DNA of 64,000 nt, taken from positions 1 through 64,000 of the forward strand of contig NZ_KB893477.1 of assembly GCF_000374085.1 (NCBI RefSeq). The letters are read 5' to 3'. This stretch comes from Spirosoma spitsbergense DSM 19989. GTDB lineage: Bacteria > Bacteroidota > Bacteroidia > Cytophagales > Spirosomataceae. The translations under genes were made by a program, and so were the position numbers. The notes beneath the pieces are model-generated. The model saw only the letters and a list, made by a program, of their open reading frames with translations, did not search any database and was not told the origin of the DNA. Position 1 is the first letter of the stretch. Every line of letters starts with the position of its first letter. Shown piece by piece: positions 32,678 through 40,800 of the stretch.

Positions 32678-32962
32678 ATGAAAGAAAGTAATAGACACGT
32701 CTTGCCAGCAAATTACTGGCAAGACTGCTACACCCGTTTCTCTATCGACTGCCTCTTAGCCGATATTAGATTTCGTGATGTTAGTTATAACAATGTAGAT
32801 TTTGATGCTGATGCAGATGAACGTGCAGCAGATAAACATGCAGCAGGTGAACATGCAGCAGATGATCTACAAGCATTTAACGATGTAAAGAAACAAAAAG
32901 TTGGTAAAAAGAAACAGAAAAGAACTAGAAAAGACACAGTTGGACAAGAAACAGCAGAATAA
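32678..32962 (+). CDS. possible low-complexity protein, 94 aa
   Basis: The frame begins with an aromatic segment (LPANYWQDCYTRFSIDCLL), then five-residue repeats (ERAAD KHAAG EHAAD), and ends in a very basic tail (KKQKVGKKKQKRTRK). It is divergent from the HicB-like gene. The repeats match a 15-base DNA tandem repeat. No family is recognised and the basic tail could equally come from A-rich DNA. It may be a real basic protein or a chance frame. Confidence 0.35.
   Translation: MKESNRHVLPANYWQDCYTRFSIDCLLADIRFRDVSYNNVDFDADADERAADKHAAGEHAADDLQAFNDVKKQKVGKKKQKRTRKDTVGQETAE
32816..32875. repeat. 15-base tandem repeat, three copies plus one degenerate
   Basis: Units such as GATAAACATGCAGCA at 32816, 32831 and 32846 differ at 2-3 positions, and a fourth at 32861 is weaker. 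The repeat length is a multiple of three. It lies in an AT-rich 600-base stretch that otherwise holds only the doubtful frame above and the upstream region of the XRE gene. Confidence 0.7.
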
Positions 32963-33205
32963 CAGAACGAAAAACAAGTAGCAGAAAGAAGATTGGCACT
33001 AAAAAGCTATCGATAAAACATTTCGACTTACAAAGACATATGAGTTAGGGCATTTAATGTTGCATGATGCCATATTAATGAGACAAGGCAGAATAGTATT
33101 TAGTGTTACAGCAACTGGCGAAATTCGTGTAGATACATTAAATGTAAAAACAACAGAGAAAAGAAAGAAATGGGCCAACTTTGAATATATCACAAGTGAT
33201 GTGCG

Positions 33206-33213
33206 TATATTTG
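33206..33213 (+). promoter_or_regulatory. TAnnTTTG box of the second XRE gene
   Basis: TATATTTG matches the consensus exactly and lies 23 bases before the ATG at 33237. It supports that start over the longer frame from 33057. Confidence 0.55.
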
Positions 33214-33236
33214 AATACACAAACCAAGTTCAACCA

Positions 33237-33440
33237 ATGAGTACTAAAGAGCAGGTAGGAGAATTAATTAGAGAAACCCGCAAGGCGAAAGACTTCACTC
33301 AAAAGGAGTTAGGCGAGAAAATAGGGGTATCCGAATCTGCATTCAATCGTTACGAAAATGGAACATCAAACCTTTCGCTGGAAACAATTGAAAAGGTCGC
33401 CGGGGCAATGGGCCTCAAGGTCAGAATAATATTTGAGTAA
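33237..33440 (+). CDS. XRE-family repressor, copy 2, 67 aa
   Basis: The helix-turn-helix is VGELIRETRKAKDFTQKELGEKIGVSESAFNRYENGTSNLSLETIEKVAGAM. It has the same length and place as the repressor at 24246-24461, but the recognition helix differs (SESAFNRY against KKSSIALY), so the two probably bind different operators. The sequence upstream in the same frame is open but not conserved. It is followed by a promoter with an inverted repeat at the expected start site. Confidence 0.85.
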   Translation: MSTKEQVGELIRETRKAKDFTQKELGEKIGVSESAFNRYENGTSNLSLETIEKVAGAMGLKVRIIFE

Positions 33441-33466
33441 CGATTTTTTTAACTAAACACTTGCAA

Positions 33467-33496
33467 TATATTTGAAGTTTACGTAATATTGTAAAC
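33467..33496 (+). promoter_or_regulatory. promoter with overlapping operator, copy 2
   Basis: TATATTTG (33467-33474) is followed two bases later by GTTTACGTAATATTGTAAAC (33477-33496), with perfect GTTTAC/GTAAAC ends. The inverted repeat covers the expected transcription start, so a bound repressor would block it. It has the same layout as 24474-24501, with different inner bases. Confidence 0.7.
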
Positions 33497-33504
33497 AGTA
33501 AGAC

Positions 33505-33577
33505 AAAGGAAAATCCTTTGTTAAGACACGGAAAACCCCAACGCGTCAGACTTGGCGGAACGAGCGTTGGGGCCGTG
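33505..33577 (+). promoter_or_regulatory. structured leader of the second antirepressor operon
   Basis: There are two hairpins: CAAAGGA/TCCTTTG at 33505-33520, and a longer one with CACGG/CCGTG (33527-33531, 33573-33577) around CCCCAACGC/GCGTTGGGG (33536-33544, 33564-33572). The first cassette has CCCCAATGCT/AGCAAAGGGG in the same place (about 24604-24644), with a less regular stem. There is no T run, so it is not a plain terminator. Confidence 0.5.
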
Positions 33578-33600
33578 TAAACCTCAAACAGGTAGTTTAA

Positions 33601-33999
33601 ATGTCTACGGAACAAAGTTACGTGGGTAAGGGGGATTCTGCAATCCCCAATCCACCAGCGGCCCAAAACGGCCCCCAAATCCCCCCCCCGCCTGACAATC
33701 GGCAACCGATAGTCGAATCCTCATCTTATTCCGAATCGGAGATCAAGTTACCCCTTTCCGTTTCGGAGCATAAGGGTAATCTATCCGAGGCTGAATTAGT
33801 GTACTGGGCACTGGAAGGCTCAAAGCAATCCTACCTCAAAGATTTGCTCGAGGAGGCAAAAACACCGGAAAGTCAGGAGTACGAAGCGGCTGATTACTGC
33901 CTGACCAAGTTACAGGAAATTCAGAATGACCTGTTTGGGTTAGTGACTGGTCTGGCTTCCCGCCTGTCTTTATCCGCGAACGGGATGAGCCATGAATGA
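33601..33999 (+). CDS. hypothetical protein of the antirepressor operon, copy 2, 132 aa
   Basis: This is a close copy of the protein at 24671-25069. The N-terminal part is Pro-rich and more diverged (GDSAIPNPPAAQNG), while the helical part from EIKLPLSV onward is nearly the same (LVYWALEGSKQSYLKDLLEEAKTP). Codons 27-30 contain a run of nine C (33681-33689) where the other copy has an interrupted run. The stop overlaps the antirepressor start by 8 bases. The function is unknown. Confidence 0.65.
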   Translation: MSTEQSYVGKGDSAIPNPPAAQNGPQIPPPPDNRQPIVESSSYSESEIKLPLSVSEHKGNLSEAELVYWALEGSKQSYLKDLLEEAKTPESQEYEAADYCLTKLQEIQNDLFGLVTGLASRLSLSANGMSHE

Positions 34000-34753
34000 G
34001 CTAATCAAAGTTTCCACCAACGGGCAAGGCTCGGAGGTGGTATCGGCTCGTGAGTTATATGATTTTCTTGAAGTCAAATCAAAGTTTGCTGATTGGATAA
34101 AAAACCGCATCATTAAGTACGGCTTTCTGGAAGATGAGGACTATGTACCGCTTTCTAAAAATTTAGAAAGCGGTGGTAAGGAATTTGACTACGCCCTGAC
34201 GCTGGACATGGCCAAACAGTTATCAATGGTCGAGCGAAACGAGAAGGGTAAACAGGCCCGGTTGTATTTCATCGAGTGCGAAAAAGCCCTGCGTCAATCG
34301 GCCCCCGTTATTTCCACTACGGAACAGGTCTTACTGCAACTGGTCAGCCAGAGCAATCAGATACTAGCCAGCCAAAGCGAAATGCTTCTGTCTTTACGGG
34401 CCGACGTGGACAGCATCATGCATGGCGTGAAACCAGCCAGACCTACTGCCCGCCGTTCCTCATTGCCCGGTAAACAACTCGGTTTACCCGGAATGCCGCC
34501 CGGTCGTCAGCCCGGCCCATCCCTGCGTCAAACGATTCATGCCCGCGTGGTGGATTATAGCCACTCCCGCCAAGCCAGTACGAAGGAGGTTTACAATTTT
34601 CTCTATAAACAGCTCTTTTACGTCTACGGCATTGACGTGTACAGGCTAATGAAGGGGCCAGAGGAATCTATACTGGATGCTATAGAGCGTTACGGCCATT
34701 TAGACCGACTGTACTCGCTAATAATGGCCGAACTGACCTATACAGAAGAATAA
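33992..34753 (+). CDS. AntA/AntB-type antirepressor, 253 aa
   Basis: Residues 15-95 are an AntA/AntB domain: SARELYDFLEVKSKFADWIKNRI.KYGFLEDEDYVPLS, then FDYALTLDMAKQLSMVERNEKGKQARLYFIECEK. The C-terminal 150 residues copy those of the Rha-type protein at 25062 (ISTTEQVLLQLVSQSNQILASQ; LPGKQLGLPGMPPGR; helical end VYSLIMAEL). The junction of similarity is near APVISTTEQ. It probably counters the repressor of its own cassette or of a related phage. Confidence 0.85.
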   Translation: MNELIKVSTNGQGSEVVSARELYDFLEVKSKFADWIKNRIIKYGFLEDEDYVPLSKNLESGGKEFDYALTLDMAKQLSMVERNEKGKQARLYFIECEKALRQSAPVISTTEQVLLQLVSQSNQILASQSEMLLSLRADVDSIMHGVKPARPTARRSSLPGKQLGLPGMPPGRQPGPSLRQTIHARVVDYSHSRQASTKEVYNFLYKQLFYVYGIDVYRLMKGPEESILDAIERYGHLDRLYSLIMAELTYTEE

Positions 34754-34763
34754 CAATAATTCA

Positions 34764-34997
34764 ATGAATCCTTCATCGCTTCGTCCCTTCCTGCTCCCCG
34801 TGTTGTTTTTCCTGCTGGCCGCTCTTGGTGTTCAGTGGACTAGACACCGGGTAGAGCAAAGAAAGGGGGAGCACAACCAACCAATTATTTATCATGGAAA
34901 ACCAACCACAACCCCAAGTTCCGATTACCCCGCTTTCTCTGTTGACCCGCCAATTGACCGGCTGGCAAAACCTGCTGGCCGACTTGATTACCGCTAA
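34764..34997 (+). CDS. single-pass membrane protein, copy 2, 77 aa
   Basis: It has the same plan as the protein at 25852: a hydrophobic helix (LLPVLFFLLAALGVQW), then TRHRVEQRKGEHNQPIIYHGK. The tail overlaps the next gene in another frame for 104 bases. The membrane helix and basic segment are kept, while the tail sequence is less constrained. The function is unknown. Confidence 0.6.
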   Translation: MNPSSLRPFLLPVLFFLLAALGVQWTRHRVEQRKGEHNQPIIYHGKPTTTPSSDYPAFSVDPPIDRLAKPAGRLDYR

Positions 34998-35079
34998 TGC
35001 CCCAGACGACCAACGCCGTTATTGCCGCAAAAGAATAACGGCGTTGGTCGCGGAGTTAAAAAGCCTGGAAGATCAATGA
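34894..35079 (+). CDS. 61-aa helical protein, copy 3 of 3
   Basis: MENQPQPQVPITPLSLLTRQL is identical to copy 2 except at position 4. The middle differs (ITANAPDDQRRYC) and the final helix RITALVAELKSL is kept. Its stop overlaps the start of the HNH gene (ATGA), so the nuclease gene is translated with this operon. The function is unknown. Confidence 0.65.
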   Translation: MENQPQPQVPITPLSLLTRQLTGWQNLLADLITANAPDDQRRYCRKRITALVAELKSLEDQ

Positions 35080-35450
35080 TGGCCACCCCGATTGCTAACC
35101 AGCCCCGTATATCTATTACAGGGCTGGTTAAACTGATTCGTAAGACGGAGCAGTATGAGCAGTGGAAACGGGCGGTGTTTATTCGGGACAGGTTCCAGTG
35201 TCAGGAGTGTGGTAAAAGGAATGGCAGGAAAAGAGTGATTGAAGCACATCACCTAATTGAGTTTTCCCAGCTCGTAAAGGATAATGGCATTCAGTCAGTG
35301 GAACAGGCGGTATCTTGTCCTGAGTTGTGGGAGGTATCCAACGGGCAAACACTGTGTGGCGATTGCCATAGACAAACAGATAGTTATCCAAAGAATTTTA
35401 TAGACACTAAAAATAGCCATGCCAGTAAAAAAGATTCTTTCAGTAAGTGA
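35076..35450 (+). CDS. HNH endonuclease with two zinc-binding CxxC pairs, 124 aa
   Basis: It has the compact HNH plan: FIRDRFQCQECGKRNG, then EAHHLIEF, and NGQTLCGDCHRQTD at the end. The catalytic His pair is in AHH and the zinc pairs are CQEC and CGDC. The start at 35076 is fixed by the ATGA overlap with the gene upstream. Its 3' end overlaps the LAGLIDADG gene by 32 bases. It is either a homing nuclease or a phage HNH packaging helper, but its place in an accessory cassette favours the former. Confidence 0.8.
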   Translation: MMATPIANQPRISITGLVKLIRKTEQYEQWKRAVFIRDRFQCQECGKRNGRKRVIEAHHLIEFSQLVKDNGIQSVEQAVSCPELWEVSNGQTLCGDCHRQTDSYPKNFIDTKNSHASKKDSFSK

Positions 35451-36384
35451 AGTCAATTCGATTGTTGCTTCGTATCAACAAGGGCAAACTATTTTATTCA
35501 TTGCCAATCAATTTGCGACTACCAGAAAAAGGGTTGCGGCTATTCTAAGGGAAAACGGAACAGAAAAGCGGTCTCATTGTGAACAGCAACGAAAATACCG
35601 TCTGAATGAAGCTTTTTTTGATAAGATTGATACTGAGGCAAAGGCTTATTTTTTGGGATTAATGTATGCTGATGGCCACAATGATAAGTCGGGTCGAAGG
35701 TTTTCTTTAGCCCTTCAATTAAGGGATAAGGCCATAGTTGAAACTTTCAAACAATGTCTTGACTATGAAGGGCCTTTGCTCTGTGACAATAGCAATCCGA
35801 ACGTGTGTATTCTGACAGTTAGCAGCATAAGGCTATGTGCGCGGTTGACTGAGTTGGGGTGCATTCCTCGAAAGTCACTCATTCTTACATTCCCTGATTT
35901 CGTTGAGCCAAACCTTTTGCATCATTTTATCAGGGGTTATCTTGATGGTGATGGGTGGATTACATTTAGTGGTAGAAGTAAGCAGCCAACGATTGGAGCA
36001 CTAGGAACTGATTCATTTATAAGAACACTGGCTGGTATTATTACCAAAAACGTATCGGTTAAGGCTACCATTCGGCCACACGACACTAGTAAAGGTATCT
36101 GCCGGGTTATGGTTTGCGGCTCAATCAAGTGCCGGAAATTTGCCGACTTTCTGTATAAAGACGCAACTATATTTCTTGAACGGAAAAAGGAGAGGGCTGA
36201 TAGGATTTGCCCCGTAGGTCAATCAATTGGCGAACGGGATAGTCAGTCTAAGCTCACGAACGCAATGGTTGAGGCTATTCGTGCTGAACGTGCAGAAAAG
36301 GTTTCTAGGCTTGCGTTGTCTCAAAAATACGGGGTTTCACTATCGTCAATTGACCGGGTAATATACAAGCTGGCAAATTGGTGA
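35419..36384 (+). CDS. LAGLIDADG homing endonuclease, 321 aa
   Basis: There are two dodecapeptide motifs: YFLGLMYADGH (about residue 78-88) and HFIRGYLDGDGW (about 173-184), each with the catalytic acidic residue. Before and after them are helix-turn-helix segments (SIVASYQQGQTILFIANQF; VSRLALSQKYGVSLSSIDR). The two-motif form acts as a monomer. It is free-standing. It overlaps the HNH gene and is the third homing nuclease type in the region. The AT-rich composition suggests transfer. Confidence 0.85.
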   Translation: MPVKKILSVSEVNSIVASYQQGQTILFIANQFATTRKRVAAILRENGTEKRSHCEQQRKYRLNEAFFDKIDTEAKAYFLGLMYADGHNDKSGRRFSLALQLRDKAIVETFKQCLDYEGPLLCDNSNPNVCILTVSSIRLCARLTELGCIPRKSLILTFPDFVEPNLLHHFIRGYLDGDGWITFSGRSKQPTIGALGTDSFIRTLAGIITKNVSVKATIRPHDTSKGICRVMVCGSIKCRKFADFLYKDATIFLERKKERADRICPVGQSIGERDSQSKLTNAMVEAIRAERAEKVSRLALSQKYGVSLSSIDRVIYKLANW

Positions 36385-36410
36385 GTTTTCCCTTAGAACT
36401 CTGTACTATA

Positions 36411-37577
36411 TCATATATACTCACAATTTTCTAAACATTCTCTCAGTAGATCTCCTGTATGCTCCCCTAAAGTTGACTCCAACACTAAATTAATTCTAAT
36501 CGCTTCTCGTGTCTCTTTGGGAGATAACAAAGCTTTGTCAATTTGAGTCATTATAAGGGGTCCAAATCCACCCACCTTATCTATCAGGTCATCTAACCCA
36601 GTAGCCATCTCATCAACATAAGGTTGCAAACATTGCTTACAATAGGTATGCCTGATACCTTGCGATATTTCAAGAGCCCTCTGATAGGTTTCCCCCAGCT
36701 TTTTAGCCACGAATACCAAGGCTTTTATGTTTGATGGTTGACCCGGAGGTCCTAAAGCAGTTTTCAGATGATTATTAACAAGATCAGAACCGGCTCCCGC
36801 AATTCTAATCATTTCTTGGTATTTCAAATCAGCCCAATCGAAAACATTTGCAGTTGTTAAAACTTCCCCTTCACTGAATTTAAACCTCAAGCGATGTTCC
36901 TCCCGTAAATCTGAGCGCCTATCTACTTCATCAGACAGGACCTGAGCAAAGAAGTAGTGTTCCCAACCTAGTGGTTGTTCTAAGATTAACCTTAATGCTT
37001 TTCCGCTGATCCCCTCAGGTATTGACTCTTTAGCTGAACTCAGTCGCTGGATTGCCAACAGACCTTCTTTCATCTGATGGGCAAACTGAAGTCTCAATGT
37101 TTGAATAATTGCTTGCGCATATTCAAATTCGTGAGTCCAAACCATATCTACAGAACGGACCTGGCGAATAAACTCGAACACTTTGGTATCCGAAACGGCA
37201 CCATCGAATTTTGCTTCGGGATTCTGTTCCCAAATCGGCAGAAGTGGTAATACTCTCTTATCAACAAAGGCATAGATCGGAATACCTTTGGCACGGGCAG
37301 TAAGGTATTCTAAATTAGTAACAGATTTAGCCGTTTTGTCATCAACGTAACCATATCTACCGCCAATTACCAGGATTAATATATCGGCATCTCTATCGAC
37401 TCGACGCCGACAATTTTCAATTGTATTTGCGTCGGGATCAACTGGGAAGCTATCAAACTCTGATGCTAGTGCATTGTAACCAAGTTCTTTTTCAATAAAG
37501 TTTACTAAGTCTTGCCGAATATCACGTAAATCATAATACGTCGAGCTAATCATTACTGTAGGAGCATTTTTTGCCAT
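36411..37577 (-). CDS. DUF4062-domain protein, defence candidate, 388 aa
   Basis: The start MAKNAPTV at 37577 begins the DUF4062 domain: VMISSTYYDLRDIRQDLVNFI, then ASEFDSFPVDP and ADILILVIGGRYGY..., a Rossmann-like fold related to TIR-type sensors. The domain ends near residue 150. The C-terminal 230 residues are helical, with no ATPase motif seen (usual partners are NTPases or TPR repeats). It is on the minus strand, apart from the tail genes. DUF4062 proteins are often found in defence islands, so a role against other phages is plausible but not shown. Confidence 0.75.
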   Translation of the reverse strand: MAKNAPTVMISSTYYDLRDIRQDLVNFIEKELGYNALASEFDSFPVDPDANTIENCRRRVDRDADILILVIGGRYGYVDDKTAKSVTNLEYLTARAKGIPIYAFVDKRVLPLLPIWEQNPEAKFDGAVSDTKVFEFIRQVRSVDMVWTHEFEYAQAIIQTLRLQFAHQMKEGLLAIQRLSSAKESIPEGISGKALRLILEQPLGWEHYFFAQVLSDEVDRRSDLREEHRLRFKFSEGEVLTTANVFDWADLKYQEMIRIAGAGSDLVNNHLKTALGPPGQPSNIKALVFVAKKLGETYQRALEISQGIRHTYCKQCLQPYVDEMATGLDDLIDKVGGFGPLIMTQIDKALLSPKETREAIRINLVLESTLGEHTGDLLRECLENCEYI

Positions 37578-37749
37578 ATCAGACTTATTAAGCTTTGAGA
37601 GAAGCCTAAATTTAGCATATGTCCTTATCATTTAATGTACTTTAGGCACAAACGAACTTGCCTTATCATTGTGAAGTCGAATTTAGATGAACAATCTGCT
37701 CCTTATAGAATCGCAGAGGGTGATTAGTTGGAAGCTGATTCAATAAAGT

Positions 37750-37776
37750 AAGCCCGAACCGAAATTCGGGCTTTTT
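37750..37776 (+). terminator. terminator before tape-measure gene 3
   Basis: An 8-bp stem AGCCCGAA/TTCGGGCT (37751-37758, 37765-37772) is followed by T. It lies 4 bases before the promoter box of the leader. Confidence 0.7.
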
Positions 37777-37779
37777 CAT

Positions 37780-37843
37780 TAATTTTGACCTACCCCACTA
37801 CGGACGGTGCGGCCCTTAATAATCCTTTTGGCCCCCGTTCCGT
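37780..37843 (+). promoter_or_regulatory. promoter and RNA leader of tape-measure gene 3, copy F
   Basis: TAATTTTG (37780-37787) is followed after 8 bases by the core CACTACGGACGGTG (37796-37809). Its ACGGACGG pairs with CCGTTCCGT (37835-37843), with one bulged base, directly against the ATG. The bases between promoter and core (ACCTACCC) are the same as in copy E. Confidence 0.8.
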
Positions 37844-40800
37844 ATGGATTCCCAGATATTATTTTCAGACCTAGCCGACCAATCCGGCATTTTACGGGCA
37901 ATTGAACTGCTTCAAAAAGCCAACGAGAAGTTTGGCGATTCCGCCGTCGCCACTAACGAGCGTATCAGTAAGTCGCTGGCTGGCTTGCTAACTGACCTTA
38001 ATAAAGCCCGTGAATCGGTTTCCTCCTTCAATAACACCCAAAAAGGAGCGGGTGATAAGTTTGGCAAAATCAATCAGAGTGGCCAAGAACTCATTACTAC
38101 GTACAAAAGCCTGAATGGTACACTTGCTCAGAATAAGTCGGCTGTTGAGGCTAACAACCGGGTTATTGACCAAATGCAAAAGCGGCTGGCGATACTTCAA
38201 GATGAGTACGAAAAGTTAGATTTTGCCAAAAAGGAGGACACAAAGCGTAGTAAGGAAATTCAGCGCGAACTAACGACAACCACCCGCGCTGTGAATGGCC
38301 TATCGACTGCTACTAATAGTTCCAGTAGAAGCGTTAGAGCCGCCGAAGGTTCAACCGATGCCCTAAAACAGTCAGTCAGAGATTTGAAGCGGCAACTGGA
38401 CGGATTACCTGACGCTTACAAAAAAGGCACTGGACAGATTAATGAGCAGAACCGGGCGGCTGTCAAACTGAATCAGCAATACCAACAACAGGTAACATTG
38501 TTGGGTAAAATCGAGAAGGGCCAACAGATACACACCCGAAACGTCGGCAATTATCCCAAAGGGGGCGGGGCACTTAGTTCACTGGGAGACCTGACAGGAC
38601 TAGGGACATACGGCACGGCGGCTGGTGTTGGTACGGCTATTATTAGCGCGGGTTCGGCCATTATTGAAGTTGGGCAGAATTACGAACGATTGGCGTTGCT
38701 GACTGAAAATGCACTGAAAAATAACAAGAAAGCCGCAGCCGAAGCGAACGCTCTTATTATTGATTTTGCCAACCATAGTCCCGCCGAAATTGAGGAGGTT
38801 ACCGACGCATTTAATCGACTGGTTACGGCGGGTATTATCCCCACTAAAGAGCAGTTAGAACAAATATCTGACATTGCCATTGCCAAGCGTAAAACCATTA
38901 TGGACTACGTGGAGGCTATTGCGGATGCGGAGCAAGGGCAATACCGACGGTTGGAAGAATTTGGGATTAACGCCAGCAAGTCAGGGGATAAAGTAATTTT
39001 TACGTATAACGGTGTCCGTACTGTCGTTGAAGATAACAGTAAGGCCATTAGTGATTACCTGATTAACTTGGGTAAGGTGCCGGGAATAATGGGGGCGACA
39101 GAAAAGGTGGCCGAAAGTTTTTCGGGCCGTTGGTCAACCACTAAGGATGCTATAAAGGGAGTGGCAAGTAATATTTTTCAGCTACTTCTACCCGCTTTAA
39201 ATGCAGCCTTATGGCTCCTAAATAAAGGTACCGATAAACTAGGCACGTTCACCGCTGGACTTAAGGCATTATATGCCGAAGGAAATCGGCGGGGCGGGGT
39301 AATTGGTGGTGCCTACGGGGTGGCTATGGGTGTCCTGAGTCCTAGTACTGCAATGACTATCGGCAGGGCTACTCAGGCGGCTCAAGCATCAACGGGAACC
39401 AGTGAGTTAGATGCTTATCGTAAAAAGGAAGAAATACAGCAGAAAATCAATGATGCGAATCGCAAAAAAGCGGAAGCGGCCACCAAAGCCCAAAAGGATG
39501 CCGACAAAAATCTGAGAGAAAGTATCTCCAATCAGAAAGCAGCCAGCGACCAATCCTTAGCGGCTAACGAAGCAGCCCAACAGGATGGACTAATATCCGA
39601 ACGTAAGTTCATATCCGAACGTCAACGCATCACCATTTCGGGCATAAATGAACGATTAACAATGCTTCGTTCAGCCGGAAAGTCAGAAACCGATGACTAT
39701 AAAAAGCTACTGACTGACAAAATTGACGCGCAAAATCAGTACAAACGCGATTCCCTCAAACTATCATTATCCGAATCGAAAGCTGATGCCAACAAAGCAA
39801 TTGCCGGATTGGCAGTCGACAATCAAGATGGCAACCTATCCGATTCTGATTTTGCGGAACGTAAACGAGGGGTGATGGTTGCTTCGCTCAATGAACAAAA
39901 AGCGATTCTGGCTTTAGCGGGTCAGGCTCAGAGTAAACTGAGTCAGAATATTGACAGAGAGTTGTTAGAGGTCGATACTGATTACTATCGTGAAAAACTA
40001 AAGATTGCCAAAGCAGCTTGGAAACAGGAATTAATGGCAACGGGTGAAGCATTACGCGAAATCGACCACCAAACTGCAAAGGAGTACGACGATCAACTTG
40101 TCAAGATTAACCAGTTTTATAATGAGAAACGTAAACTGGTTCGGGGCGATGTAGCCGCTAAAAAGATAAGTCAGGATGAGGGTGATCGCCTTGCTGGTTT
40201 ACTGGACATTAACGAACTGAGAGATCAGGTTCAGGCGGCTCAACTTGCCTATGACAAAGATCAGATTAATAGCAATACTTTAACTGAATCCAAGATACAG
40301 GATTTAGAGAAATATAAATCAGCCAGTGATCGAACGATAAGAGAAATCCAGTCGGCTGATGAACAGATTGCGGCCCTGAAAAAACAGCGTGAACAGGATG
40401 CGGCCAATGACAAGATAGCACTCGACAAAAAGAAATCTGATAACGCTATTGCTCAGTCCAATAAAGAGGATTCTAACGATGAGGAAAATAAGAAAAAGCA
40501 GAAAGCCAGAAGAGAGCAGCTAGCCGATGCCGCCGTTGCCATCGCTCAAACGCTGGTTGACGGCCTGTTTGATAATCAACAACAGGAAACTCAGAATAAG
40601 ATTACAGCCCTTGATAAACAGCAATCATATGAATTAAGTGTTGTTGGTGATAACGAAGCGGCCAAAACTGCCATTCAGCAGAAATACGATGCACAACGGA
40701 AAGCCCTCCAAAGGCAGGAGGACGTAGCCGCAAAAAATAAAGCCATTTTCGATATAATACTCAACACCGCCGTATCAGTTTCCAAGGTTGTAGCTAATCC

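Noticed and set aside
33122-33144. AATTCGTGTAGATACATTA resembling the repeated moron promoter block
   Set aside because: The similarity covers only about 18 bases with mismatches, and no -7 box is at the right distance.
33057-33236. 60-codon extension before the second XRE protein
   Set aside because: Not conserved in copy 1, and a promoter box lies between it and the chosen start.
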